Part shown: positions 16,959 to 25,190 of the stretch, in pieces
Layout of the letters: each line of letters starts with the position of its first letter
Numbering within the stretch: position 1 is the first letter of the stretch
Assembly (NCBI GenBank): GCA_001800315.1
Contig: MGVE01000010.1
Coordinates: 25,789 to 89,788 of the forward strand
Origin: Elusimicrobia bacterium RIFOXYA2_FULL_47_53
GTDB lineage: Bacteria > Elusimicrobiota > Endomicrobiia > Endomicrobiales > XYA2-FULL-47-53
Reading direction: 5' to 3'
DNA length: 64,000 bases
The notes under the pieces: model-generated
Databases searched by the model: none
Told to the model about the DNA's origin: nothing
The model's input: the letters and a program-made list of their open reading frames with translations, nothing else
Position numbers and translations under genes: made by a program

Positions 16959-17990
16959 TTAGGCCGGCTTATTCCCGCGGGCTCTCTTAAGCCCGAGGCC
17001 AATTATAATATTTATAAGTTTTCCGAAGGGTATGCCGCCTTTCGCGGCGGAAGCGGCGAAATCTTCGCTCTCGCAGAGCTCGGGGTTGGCGTTCGCCTCA
17101 ATAACGCGGAAATCGCCGTCCGCCCTTAAGCGCAGGTCAAACCTGGCATAAGCGTCCAGCCCGAGCGCCGAATAAGCTTTTTCACACACGGACTTCATAT
17201 TTTTTAGAACCACCGGATTAATATAATCGGCGGCTTCGTTTTTTATGTCCCATTTTTTTCTGTAATTGTCATCCCATTTGGCGCTGTAAGTCGCTATTTT
17301 GCCGTCTTCCCGCTTCATCTTATTAAACTTCAGCTCCCAGGGCGGCAAAACGGTAACTTTTCCTCCGTAGCCGAAAACTCCGAAATATATCTCTCTGCCC
17401 GGAACATACTCCTCTACAATGGCGTCTTTTCCAAGGCTGTTATGTATATGCGAAACGCGCAAAAGGCATTGCTTTTCATCGGCGGCCAGCGACCGGCGGC
17501 TTATCCCGCAGGAGGCCTCCTCATTTAACGGCTTTACAAAAAACGGGGCCGATAGCTTGGACAGGCCGGCCGTTTTTTCGCCTCTGCGAGCCACAATAAA
17601 ACCGGGCGCGGGAATGGAATGATGTTTTAAAATTGTTTTGGAAACCGCTTTGTTGTTACACAAGACAAGCGGCACTGGAGAACAACCTGTGAAGGGAACT
17701 CCGAGCATTTCAAAAAGCGCCGGGAGGTTATATTCGTTAATGTATTCGCCGAGACAGCCTTCGGCAAGATTAAAAACTATATCCGGCGCGTCTTCCGCAA
17801 TCTCAGACATCAACCGCGAAGGGTCGCCGCTGACAGCAAGGGTTCTTATATTATGCCCGGATTTCTTCAGCGCCCTGAAAACCGATATTTCCGTGCTCCA
17901 CTCGGGAGTTTTGCAAAGAGCTGAATAAAAACGCTCCTCCGGCATATCTGCTGAGCCGTCGTGCGCGAGCAGTATGTTAAGCTTTTTCAT
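16959..17990 (-). CDS. D-alanine-D-alanine ligase-like ATP-grasp enzyme
   Basis: A 343-residue ATP-grasp protein. The N-terminal domain has DIVFNLAEG and a CNNKAVSKTIL block like Ddl; the ATP-grasp core shows APFFVKPLNEEASCGIS, VEEYVPGREIYFGVFG and the metal-binding ending FRVIEANANPEL. Several features depart from true Ddl (shorter N terminus, altered substrate loop), so it may join other amino-acid or carboxyl-amine substrates; Ddl-like ATP-grasps often sit in small biosynthetic clusters. It overlaps the preceding membrane gene by four bases and the next gene starts directly after its stop. Confidence 0.85.
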   Translation of the reverse strand: MKKLNILLAHDGSADMPEERFYSALCKTPEWSTEISVFRALKKSGHNIRTLAVSGDPSRLMSEIAEDAPDIVFNLAEGCLGEYINEYNLPALFEMLGVPFTGCSPVPLVLCNNKAVSKTILKHHSIPAPGFIVARRGEKTAGLSKLSAPFFVKPLNEEASCGISRRSLAADEKQCLLRVSHIHNSLGKDAIVEEYVPGREIYFGVFGYGGKVTVLPPWELKFNKMKREDGKIATYSAKWDDNYRKKWDIKNEAADYINPVVLKNMKSVCEKAYSALGLDAYARFDLRLRADGDFRVIEANANPELCESEDFAASAAKGGIPFGKLINIIIGLGLKRARGNKPA

Positions 17991-18235
17991 TTATTTTTAA
18001 ACCAGTTGCGAGGATTGAGGTATTTGCGGTAATGAGTCAAAAGCTCTTTGCCGAGCATAAGCCCGCCGATCCAGGTCAGCGCCTGGCCGCCGATGACAAG
18101 GACAGCCGTCAAAACACCCTTTTGCTTAAGAGAGAGCGGCATAAATGGCACATAGGCTATTACCGGAATAAAGAGAAGTGAAAAGATTACCAGCCCCAGC
18201 CCAACCCATTTTAATATTGATTTTTTCTTTTCCAT
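17987..18235 (-). CDS. Small two-helix membrane protein (transporter-suffix-like)
   Basis: An 82-residue protein with two hydrophobic helices (about residues 9-30 and 39-60) and a basic end, GKELLTHYRKYLNPRNWFKNK. The layout and ending resemble the short 'transporter suffix domain' family, normally seen as tails or neighbours of transporters. It heads the four-gene coupled operon and overlaps the ATP-grasp gene by an ATGA. Its mRNA appears to be leaderless, with the -10 box only six bases before the ATG. Function unknown. Confidence 0.7.
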   Translation of the reverse strand: MEKKKSILKWVGLGLVIFSLLFIPVIAYVPFMPLSLKQKGVLTAVLVIGGQALTWIGGLMLGKELLTHYRKYLNPRNWFKNK

Positions 18236-18241
18236 GTTTAA

Positions 18242-18270
18242 GTTATATCAAATATTGCCTGCGTGGGCAA
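18242..18270 (-). promoter_or_regulatory. Promoter placing the transcript start at the ATG (leaderless operon)
   Basis: On the minus strand TTGCCC (18270-18265), 17 bases, TATAAC (18247-18242), then six bases to the ATG at 18235. No ribosome-binding sequence fits in between. Confidence 0.55.
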
Positions 18271-18315
18271 CCGGCTGTAAATCAGTGATAAGTGATAAGC
18301 GGTAAGTTTTAAGTT

Positions 18316-18919
18316 GAGTCAGTTGAAAAACCCTTAATATGGCCCCCGCAGGGAGATCAGTATGACGGCTTGGTTTGTGACTTTAAGACACTTAGGGGCT
18401 TTTTGTTTTCCATACCCCTTCCGAGCCGATTATGAGCAAAAGTGTTTTGGGATGTCTTCAGTCTTGCTTGTTTGACCTGCCGGCAAGGCAGGGAGTTTGC
18501 AAGACTGCCTAAAATACTTTTGCGAATGGCTCGCGTGGGCGAATGTCCGCACGAATAAGTGCGGACTTCCATGAGGACGCCGAGATGGTGAGGCGTCGCC
18601 TTTCTTTATTATCGTTCTTTGCGCGCCCAAAGAAAGTTATAATAGGAATAGAGAAATGACCGCGTCGCCTTACCGGATGATTAGGAAAAATCAGCGGTAA
18701 GTGGTAAGTTTTAAGTTGAGTCAGTTAAAAAACCCTTAAAAATGCGCTGTCATTGCGATCTCCCGAAGGGAGAGAAGCAATCTCGCTTTTCCGTCGGGAA
18801 CGACGAGATTGCCCCGCCACTGAACCTCTGGCGGACTAACGCGTCGTTGCACTCCTCGCCCTCCACAAAAGCTTTGGCGGGCAGGTAAAGACGGCCTGAA
18901 ACACTTTTTCAACTGACTC
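18316..18919. repeat. Intergenic repeat block with terminal-repeat sequences
   Basis: This fills most of the 732-base gap between 18236 and 18967, which has no convincing gene. GAGTCAGTTGAAAAACCCTT at 18316 recurs as GAGTCAGTTAAAAAACCCTT at 18718, each preceded by a GGTAAGTTTTAAGTT tract. An inverted copy (TTTTTCAACTGACTC) ends the block at 18919. Pieces of the REP-like repeat (GGGAGATCAGTATGAC near 18351; CATTGCGATCTCCCGAAGGG near 18750) lie inside. A short perfect hairpin GTCCGCAC/GTGCGGAC is at 18545-18566. Confidence 0.6.
18422..18533. repeat. Long imperfect hairpin (about 112 bases)
   Basis: The ends CGAGCCGATT and AATGGCTCG pair; further in, GCAAAAGTGTTTTGGG pairs with CCTAAAATACTTTTGC, CAGTCTTGC with GCAAGACTG and CCTGCC with GGCAGG. 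This is too ordered for chance and could fold as RNA on either strand. Confidence 0.55.
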
Positions 18920-18967
18920 AAGTTATGTCGAGGGCGGCCGAAAAATACTGTGTCCTCTTACCGCCTG

Positions 18968-20545
18968 TCACGCAAACCTTAACACTGATTCAACGGCTTT
19001 TATGGCGTCCACCGCGGAACTGGTTATACCACCGGCATAGCCGGAGCCTTCGCCGACAGGATACAACCCCTTTATCATGGAGGACTCATAATTTTCTTTT
19101 CTGAGCATCCTCAGCGCGCAGGAAGTCCTTGTCTCCGGAGCCAGCAGCACGGCGCTTTCAGAGATAAATTGAGGATATTCCTGAGCCCACTTATTAAAAG
19201 CCATCAGCAGGGATTTGTTGACAAATTCAGGGAAAATTCCGGCAAGCTCAACTGAAGTTGTTCCCGTTTCACACGAATTGGGATTAAGCGCGCCTGCTCC
19301 CCTGCCATGAATATAGTCCATAAGATTTTGGGCCGGCGCCTTCCAGCCGCCGCCGCCCGCCGAAAAAGCCTTTCTTTCTATTTCCCTCTGAAACTCAAGG
19401 CCGGCGAATACGCCGCCTGGGCCGAAATCGGAAGCGTGGCAGGTGACAACTATCGCGGAATTGGAAAAATCTGAATCTCTGGCCGTGTAACTCATCCCGT
19501 TTATAACCAGATGCCCGTTTTCAGATGAGGCGTTGACCACCTCTCCGCCCGGGCACATACAGAAAGTATATACCCCCCTGCCGAGCCGCCGGTTCGTGTA
19601 GGTCAACGAATAGGTGGCAGAACCTATCTGCCCGCTGTCTTTGTATTTTTCACCGTAGCGAAAAAGGTTGATGAGCTTTGCGGGGTGCTCTACGCGAACT
19701 CCGACGGAAACCGGCTTCTGCTCCAGCTCCAGGCCCGCGGCATGCAAAACGCGGAAGGTATCGTCAGCCGAATGGCCTATGGCAGGCAAAACCAGCCCTG
19801 AGCGGTATTTTTCAAAGTTATTTATTTCTACTCCGGCCGTGGCGCCGTTTTCAACGAGCAAACCCGTCATTTTTGAATCAAAGCGGATTTCGCCTCCGTT
19901 TTCAATTATGTATTGCCTGATGTTTTTAATGATGCCGCATATAGCGTCCGTGCCGAGATGCGGTTTCTCAACATAAACCAGATCCTTCGGCGCGCCGAAC
20001 CTGACAAAAGTGTCAAGTACTTTTGCCGAATACGCGTTATTGCCGTGGCCCCTTGAAAACAGTTTGCCGTCGGAATAGGCCCCGGCGCCGCCTTCTCCGA
20101 AGGTTATGTTTGACTCTGTGTTAAAAACCCTGTCGCGCGAAAAAGCGGCGACATCCAGGTTTCTCCGCTCAATCATTTTGCCCCGTTCAAAAATAATCGG
20201 TTTAACGCCGTGTTCCAGAAATTCCAAAGCGGCGAACATTCCAGCGGGACCGAAGCCTATTATTACAGGCCTGTCTTTTAATTCTGCGCGGGATTTTGGC
20301 AATACGGGTTTTTCGCGATAGCAGGGAAGGTTTAATTTATTGTCGTATGAATCGGGAACGCGCACCGCGAGAGTTATGCCGTAATAAAACTGCTCTTTGT
20401 CGCGGATATCCAGCGTTTTGGAGAGTATTTTAATTATCTTAATATCTCCCGGGGTTACGCCAAGCTTTTCGGATACAGCCCTCGCGTGTTCCTCGGGGCT
20501 ATCCAGCTCTATTTTAACCGACAAACCGTCAGCGATTAAATCCAA
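18968..20545 (-). CDS. FAD-dependent dehydrogenase of the COG2509 type
   Basis: A 525-residue flavoprotein. After an N-terminal domain of about 90 residues (the COG2509 lead domain) comes the FAD-binding motif GFGPAGMFAALEFLEHG near residue 98, IFERG, and FGEGGAGAYSDGKLFSRG near 152, followed by the family block LGTDAICGIIKNIRQYI and the C-terminal YPVGEGSGYAGGITSSAVDA. The family is widespread in anaerobes and is annotated only as an uncharacterised FAD-dependent oxidoreductase. Translation appears to begin at a TTG after GAGGGAT. It lies 33 bases after the antiporter gene and is probably co-transcribed. Confidence 0.88.
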   Translation of the reverse strand: MDLIADGLSVKIELDSPEEHARAVSEKLGVTPGDIKIIKILSKTLDIRDKEQFYYGITLAVRVPDSYDNKLNLPCYREKPVLPKSRAELKDRPVIIGFGPAGMFAALEFLEHGVKPIIFERGKMIERRNLDVAAFSRDRVFNTESNITFGEGGAGAYSDGKLFSRGHGNNAYSAKVLDTFVRFGAPKDLVYVEKPHLGTDAICGIIKNIRQYIIENGGEIRFDSKMTGLLVENGATAGVEINNFEKYRSGLVLPAIGHSADDTFRVLHAAGLELEQKPVSVGVRVEHPAKLINLFRYGEKYKDSGQIGSATYSLTYTNRRLGRGVYTFCMCPGGEVVNASSENGHLVINGMSYTARDSDFSNSAIVVTCHASDFGPGGVFAGLEFQREIERKAFSAGGGGWKAPAQNLMDYIHGRGAGALNPNSCETGTTSVELAGIFPEFVNKSLLMAFNKWAQEYPQFISESAVLLAPETRTSCALRMLRKENYESSMIKGLYPVGEGSGYAGGITSSAVDAIKAVESVLRFA

Positions 20546-20578
20546 ATCTGATCCCTCATAGAGAAACGCCTCAATTTG

Positions 20579-22234
20579 TCACAGGGAAACATACTTCTCA
20601 TGCACAAGAGCGGCTATAATCTCGCCGGTAAGGTGATAGGGAACGATAACATCGGAAGCTCCTGCCTCCCTAAGCTTTAAGGCGTGTTCCGTTGAGTCGG
20701 CCGTGGCAAGAATAAATGAGTCAGGCGCCAGGAACCTGCAGTTCTTCACCAGTTCCATATTTGTCACGCCCTTTAAAAGCATATCCGGAATAGTGGAAAG
20801 AACCACCTTAGCGTCTTTTATGTGGGCATGCTCCAGGGTATTGGTGCTGGCGATATCGCCGAACAGGCCTTTAAGACCGGCCTGCTGTATCTTTTTGAGG
20901 TTTTCAAGATGAAAATCAACCACCAAAATGCTTCTCAATATTTCCGGTTTTACCTTGGATAGTTCCGCGACAAGCGCCTGGGCGCCGCGATGGTAACCAA
21001 GGATTATTATGGGGTAAGATTCGGGTATGGTGCAGACATTTTCGCTCCCCGCGCCCTGCCCGGGAGGACAGGTTTTAAATAAGCGCTCAAAAACCAGATA
21101 GAGTTCGTGGCTGTATTTTATAAGATAGGAAGAAAGTATCGCCGAGAGGGCCATGGTTATTATTATCACGCCCATGATATCCTTTGAAATATGGCCGTAG
21201 GTTATGCCCAGCGCGGCGATAACCAGGGAAAATTCGCTCATCTGAGAGAGATTCAAGCTCGCCACAAAGCTGGTTCTTTTACCGGAACCCGTGGACATAA
21301 GAAGAGGGTAGACCGAAGCAAAGCGCGAAATTATAATAAACAGGGTTATCAGAAGCCCCATAAGAATTACCTGGGTTCCCGGCATGGTAATTTTCATTCC
21401 CAGCGAGATAAAAAACAGAGTCAGGAAAAAATCCCTCAGAGGCAGGGTTTTCGCGGTGACATGCACGCTGTAAGGAAACACGGAGATAGCTATTCCGGCT
21501 ATAAGAGCTCCCATTTCTTTTGACAGCCCCAGATAACCCGCCGTTCCGGCAATGAGGGCGCACCAGCCTATGGATATAGCAACTATCATCTCCGGGCTGG
21601 AAGCCACCATTGAACAGATATTTTTCAGCACATATTTGCTCAGCACAAAACCGATAGCCAGAAGCAGCGCGCTTTTAAGCAGGGCCACCAGCACCAGAGA
21701 AAGCTGGGGGTTCATAAAATTAGGCTGAAGCGCAAGAATCAGGATAGCCCAGATGTCCTGGATAATAAGAATTCCAACCGTTATTTTTCCGGGCAGGCAG
21801 TCCAGCTCCATTTTATCGTATAAAATCTTTACCACAAGCGCCGTACTGCTTAAAGCGCAGGCTATCGCCAGATACAGCCCAGCGAGGTTCCCGCTTTTTA
21901 TCCCGTACCCAATGAGCGGAAAAACCAAAAGCCCCAGGGCCACGCAGATGACAAACTGGCCCACTCCGGAGACAAGCAGCTGCCTGCCTGAAGAAACAAT
22001 GGTCTTAAGATCCATCTCAAGGCCTATTACAAAAAGGAGGAGTATTAAACCGATCTCGGAAAGTATTTCTATGGTTTCAGGCTGTGAAACAAGGCCAAAC
22101 CCTACTTCAGGGCCGATTATGGCACCGGCCAGCAGGTAGCCTAAAATTATCGGCTGTTTTAAACGGTGCATAATCACACCGATGACAGTCGCCGCCACTA
22201 TTGATATTCCTATCTCCTGCATTAAGCCGTGCAT
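20579..22234 (-). CDS. CPA2-family cation/proton antiporter with TrkA-N domain
   Basis: A 551-residue protein of the KefB/YbaL type. The membrane part (residues 1-370) has about twelve helices with GYLLAGAIIGPEVGF, GLILLLFVIGLEMDL and the unwound-helix region ALSSTALVVKIL. The C-terminal 140 residues form a Rossmann RCK/TrkA-N domain (PIIILGYHRGAQALVAEL, VVDFHLENLKKIQQAG, GDIASTNTLEHAHI, ATADSTEHALKLREAGAS). The first glycine-rich motif is degenerate (GYHRGA), so nucleotide preference is unclear. It would exchange K+ or Na+ for protons. Confidence 0.93.
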   Translation of the reverse strand: MHGLMQEIGISIVAATVIGVIMHRLKQPIILGYLLAGAIIGPEVGFGLVSQPETIEILSEIGLILLLFVIGLEMDLKTIVSSGRQLLVSGVGQFVICVALGLLVFPLIGYGIKSGNLAGLYLAIACALSSTALVVKILYDKMELDCLPGKITVGILIIQDIWAILILALQPNFMNPQLSLVLVALLKSALLLAIGFVLSKYVLKNICSMVASSPEMIVAISIGWCALIAGTAGYLGLSKEMGALIAGIAISVFPYSVHVTAKTLPLRDFFLTLFFISLGMKITMPGTQVILMGLLITLFIIISRFASVYPLLMSTGSGKRTSFVASLNLSQMSEFSLVIAALGITYGHISKDIMGVIIITMALSAILSSYLIKYSHELYLVFERLFKTCPPGQGAGSENVCTIPESYPIIILGYHRGAQALVAELSKVKPEILRSILVVDFHLENLKKIQQAGLKGLFGDIASTNTLEHAHIKDAKVVLSTIPDMLLKGVTNMELVKNCRFLAPDSFILATADSTEHALKLREAGASDVIVPYHLTGEIIAALVHEKYVSL

Positions 22235-22310
22235 ATCCGCGCCTTTATAAACAAATTTATACTGATATCTTACGAATTATATAATTTTGACCATTTTATA
22301 TCAAACGAAT

Positions 22311-22344
22311 AAAAAAAAACCGCCCGTAAATACGAGCGGTTTTA
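22311..22344 (-). terminator. Rho-independent terminator after the DUF2892 gene
   Basis: Minus strand: ACCGCTCG pairs with CGGGCGGT across TATTTA, followed by a run of T. Confidence 0.85.
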
Positions 22345-22385
22345 TCAGTTTGATTTCGTAAAAACTAAGCCATAAGAGAAAGAAT

Positions 22386-22619
22386 CTATTTGGTTGAGCA
22401 GGTGCCGTCCCCAATGCCAAACCTTGCCAGCATTGTCATTGCAGGGCACCACTTAGTAAAAATCGACTGGATTAGCCCCGCGGCAAACAGAACGGGGATA
22501 ATCAAAAACGCGCAGTTGACATAATAAGCCAGAGCTATACCCCCAAGAACTACAACCCCGGTTATCAGCCTTAAAAACTCCTCAGCGTTCATGGATGGAC
22601 TCACCTTTATTTTATTCAT
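22386..22619 (-). CDS. DUF2892 (YgaP-like) inner-membrane protein
   Basis: A 77-residue protein with the DUF2892 pattern: MNAEEFLRLITGVVVLGGIAL, then a second helix ending in QSIFTKWCPAMTMLARFG. The WCP-containing end is shared with the membrane part of rhodanese YgaP and with many stand-alone genes near sulfur-handling proteins. Two transmembrane helices are predicted. It overlaps the ferredoxin gene by an ATGA, so the two form an operon ended by the terminator at 22311. Confidence 0.9.
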   Translation of the reverse strand: MNKIKVSPSMNAEEFLRLITGVVVLGGIALAYYVNCAFLIIPVLFAAGLIQSIFTKWCPAMTMLARFGIGDGTCSTK

Positions 22620-22810
22620 AGTATTTTAATGGCCTCCACCGGGCAGACCCGCTCGCAGCCGGCCAGCCGGTCGCATTTTGAATGGTCGGTAACCTCGCAT
22701 TTCCCGCTCTTGCCGTCAATATAGAGAATATTTTGCGGGCACATAGCCACGCACACCCCGCATCCCACGCACGCCTCCCTGTCAATCGCCACCGTAACAC
22801 TGCCGTTCAT
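22616..22810 (-). CDS. Small two-cluster 4Fe-4S ferredoxin
   Basis: A 64-residue ferredoxin. The first cluster motif CVGCGVCVAMCPQNI is canonical. The second is CDRLAGCERVCPVEAI, with altered spacing between the first and later cysteines and one extra cysteine upstream (KCEVTDHSKC), so the second cluster may be unusual. It starts after AAGGAGGCG and is preceded by a sigma-70 promoter whose -10 sits in an inverted repeat, so it is probably regulated by a metal- or redox-sensing repressor. Confidence 0.92.
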   Translation of the reverse strand: MNGSVTVAIDREACVGCGVCVAMCPQNILYIDGKSGKCEVTDHSKCDRLAGCERVCPVEAIKIL

Positions 22811-22834
22811 TTAACGCCTCCTTGTTATATCCTT

Positions 22835-22871
22835 ATATCGCAATATTACGATATTTTGATAGTTTTGTCAA
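22835..22871 (-). promoter_or_regulatory. Regulated promoter of the ferredoxin-DUF2892 operon
   Basis: Minus strand: TTGACA (22871-22866), 17 bases, TAATAT (22848-22843). The -10 is enclosed by the inverted repeat ATATCG-N8-CGATAT at 22835-22854, a size and placement typical of ArsR/SmtB-type operators. Confidence 0.75.
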
Positions 22872-22983
22872 GAGGCTTTTTGGGGAAAATAAAAAATTGC
22901 CCGTTTTAGAGGCAATCAAAACTACCCGCCAACCACACGCCGCGGGAACCTGTTTTCGGTAAAACCCAAGACAGACATATTAT

Positions 22984-23544
22984 TTATTCAAGAATAATTC
23001 CGTAATGATATGGCCTTAAATCGTATTGTTTAGGATTTACAAATCCAGCGGCTATCGCCCATTTAATACAATCCTCTGGTTTAGGGCGGATACTAATTGA
23101 TGGCCCGCGGGGCGTCGTCGGATCGTTTCTCCAGTGGATAATGCCGAGCTTGCCGCCCTTCTTAAGTATTCTTTTCGCTTCAGCCAATAAAACCTCGGGG
23201 GTCTCAAGATGGAGTATATTAAACAGCATGACATAACCAACACCGCCATCCGGTAATCCTGATCCCTGAGCCATAAAATCCCGCTCAATTGCTTTCACAT
23301 TTTCAAGGCCAAGCTGTTTTGCTCTTTCTTTTGTTATCCGGATCATATCCTCTTCAATATCCAACGCGTAAACGACACCTTTGATGATTTTAGCCGCCGG
23401 AATCGTAAAAGTACCGTAACCGCAGCCAAATTCCGCGACATCACCGGAATTGCTATCTAAACCAAGTGTCGCGAGCACCTTAGCAGGGTCAAAGAACTTT
23501 TCCCACATCTCATGATCCGGCATTCCGCTTTCTCTGATCTTCAT
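22984..23544 (-). CDS. Class I SAM-dependent methyltransferase
   Basis: A 186-residue Rossmann methyltransferase: motif I VAEFGCGYGTFTIPAAK near residue 36, acidic residue in YALDIEEDMI, and motif IV-VI region VGYVMLFNILHLETPEVLLAEAKRILKKGG. The opening residues ESGMPDHEMWEKFFDP are seen in a group of small methyltransferases from anaerobes. The acceptor is unknown. It overlaps the preceding methyltransferase gene by 35 bases and has an AAAAAGGATAT ribosome site. Confidence 0.9.
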   Translation of the reverse strand: MKIRESGMPDHEMWEKFFDPAKVLATLGLDSNSGDVAEFGCGYGTFTIPAAKIIKGVVYALDIEEDMIRITKERAKQLGLENVKAIERDFMAQGSGLPDGGVGYVMLFNILHLETPEVLLAEAKRILKKGGKLGIIHWRNDPTTPRGPSISIRPKPEDCIKWAIAAGFVNPKQYDLRPYHYGIILE

Positions 23545-24088
23545 ACAATATCCTTTTTTTCACGCCGTATTGAGCCGGATTCGCGCATATCAAGAAAAAT
23601 CCTTTTTGGGGTTGTTCCACATAAATATTACTGAACCCACTGTTTATCAGCAGACCAATAATATGTTTTATTGTAAATCGCCTGCATTTATCCTCTGATT
23701 TTCCAGCTTCAGGCGAATATTCGGCAATAATAATCTGCCCTCTACCGCTTAATGCCACCTTGACCTGACCGAGCGCTTTCTTCACATCCTTTACATGATG
23801 AAACGAATGCACAAAAACAACCGCGTCAAATTTCATTTCACCGACAACTCCGGCAATACTCTCGGCTTTTCCGGAAAGGCACTTAATAAGATGACAGGTA
23901 TTGAATTTTTTGCAAAGATCATGCGCCTGTCTAAAACCTTTATTGGAGATATCCAGGCCTGCGACAGGTTTTTGCAGCTTCTTTGCGAAATAATTGCACA
24001 AATACCCGGCTCCACAACCAACATCAAGAACTTTGTCTTCTTTTTGGAGTTTCTCCAGTATTATCTGCCCGATTTGCTCATTATTCAT
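23510..24088 (-). CDS. Class I SAM-dependent methyltransferase
   Basis: A 192-residue methyltransferase with motif I VLDVGCGAGYLCNYFAKKL, GLDISNKGFRQA, then FDAVVFVHSFHHVKDVKKAL and a typical IIIAEYSPEAGK strand. It differs enough from the adjacent methyltransferase not to be a recent duplicate. It lies 12 bases after OsmC. The C-terminal basic tail runs over the start of the next gene. Confidence 0.88.
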   Translation of the reverse strand: MNNEQIGQIILEKLQKEDKVLDVGCGAGYLCNYFAKKLQKPVAGLDISNKGFRQAHDLCKKFNTCHLIKCLSGKAESIAGVVGEMKFDAVVFVHSFHHVKDVKKALGQVKVALSGRGQIIIAEYSPEAGKSEDKCRRFTIKHIIGLLINSGFSNIYVEQPQKGFFLICANPAQYGVKKRILYEDQRKRNAGS

Positions 24089-24100
24089 ATTGGACTAAAC

Positions 24101-24634
24101 TCATACTTTTGTTATCTCTATACTCGGTGTAAGTTTGACTGGGTTTCTCAGGGTGAAGACTACTGGGCACCGCTGAAGCGCTAATGCCTCGGCTTCTTTT
24201 ATCTTTTCAGCAGGCGCGTCGCTGACCACATGAAGTTTTACCCGCACCTCTTCCATAATCGGGCTTTCACTTAAGCCGAAGACTTTAGAGAAATTCACAT
24301 CCGCTTCAACCCTGGTTGTAAGTTTTTTTATTTCTATGCCTAACATCGCCGCCATAGTGGCAAAAGTGCCCGTATAGCAGGAGGCTAATCCGAAAAAGCA
24401 GTAGTGCATCGGGCCCGGATATTTTCCACCGCCGCCCATAAAGGTTGGGTTATCAACTTCAAACATTGTCTGTCCGCCCTCAAATGTTACCGCCGACTGA
24501 AATTGCGGCCCACCTTCTTTTATTAGCCATTCGCCTTCAACAACTTGCGTCCTTCGCGCTTTGGACGAATCGTTCCGGATTTGCCCTCCAAATTCCATTA
24601 CCTTGCCCATATCAACATTGTTAAGCTTATTCAT
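24101..24634 (-). CDS. OsmC/Ohr-family protein
   Basis: A 177-residue OsmC-fold protein. The reactive cysteine pair lies in the usual places: LASCYTGTFATMAAMLGI near residue 86 and LQRCPVVFTLRNPV near residue 155. The GGGKYPGPMHY segment precedes the first cysteine. Family members reduce organic peroxides or act in thiol and persulfide chemistry. A strong TAAGGAGG site supports the start. Its setting beside DsrE and a J-domain gene suggests sulfur or redox stress. Confidence 0.92.
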   Translation of the reverse strand: MNKLNNVDMGKVMEFGGQIRNDSSKARRTQVVEGEWLIKEGGPQFQSAVTFEGGQTMFEVDNPTFMGGGGKYPGPMHYCFFGLASCYTGTFATMAAMLGIEIKKLTTRVEADVNFSKVFGLSESPIMEEVRVKLHVVSDAPAEKIKEAEALALQRCPVVFTLRNPVKLTPSIEITKV

Positions 24635-24785
24635 TGCGCGCCTCCTTAATTTGTCTTAGCTGCGGCAAACACAATATATCCTCCTCTACCATAACCTGTT
24701 TTGTCCGGGTTAACTACCCTGGTCAGGCCCGAAGAAAAATAGTGATTCATATTTTTATTAAGCGGACAAATAGCCCGTGCTTTTC

Positions 24786-25088
24786 TTATAACCAGTCGCC
24801 ATAGAACCTTTCCCTGTACTCTTTCTCTTCGCCCGATATCTGAGCATCGTCAACAACCTGCTTTGTGAACCGATATCTGTAATTCTCACAGAACTCCAGC
24901 AGAAGCTTGTGCGCAGCGTTAATCCCCTTAAACCTCTCCTCACATATCTTTTCCGACTTTCCCCTGCATCTGTCCGGGTGACATTCAAGGGCAAGCTGGC
25001 GGTATGCCTCTTTGATTTCCTTTATATTTGCTTCCTCGGGCAACCCCAGCAGTTTTCTTGCTTCATCAACTTCTTTATAATTAATCAT
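24786..25088 (-). CDS. Small J-domain (DnaJ-like) protein
   Basis: A 100-residue protein made of a single J domain: DEARKLLGLPEEANIKEIKEAYRQLALECHPDRCRG with the HPD tripeptide near residue 37, and a third helix FKGINAAHKLLLEFCE. No zinc-finger or C-terminal client domains are present, so it is a dedicated J co-chaperone for a DnaK elsewhere. It stands between DsrE and OsmC genes; such J-domain genes recur in sulfur-transfer clusters. GAGGTGT precedes the start. Confidence 0.9.
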   Translation of the reverse strand: MINYKEVDEARKLLGLPEEANIKEIKEAYRQLALECHPDRCRGKSEKICEERFKGINAAHKLLLEFCENYRYRFTKQVVDDAQISGEEKEYRERFYGDWL

Positions 25089-25167
25089 ACTGACACCTCG
25101 CAGCTTTTATACTAAAACCACTTCAGGAACCGCCTTCTTTTCACCACAGGGCACGGCGGGGCATTTT

Positions 25168-25187
25168 AAGGCTTTTTATATTGACTC
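25168..25187. repeat. Solitary terminal-repeat copy
   Basis: AAGGCTTTTTATATTGACTC is the same end sequence as that of the 6677-6842 element, found alone just after the DsrE gene. Confidence 0.5.
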
Positions 25188-25190
25188 AAG

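Noticed and set aside
18357..18921. Three minus-strand frames of 61-71 codons in the 18.2-19.0 kb gap
   Set aside because: They overlap one another and fall in repeat and hairpin sequence; composition is that of translated repeats (Arg/Ser/Pro-rich), with no ribosome site.
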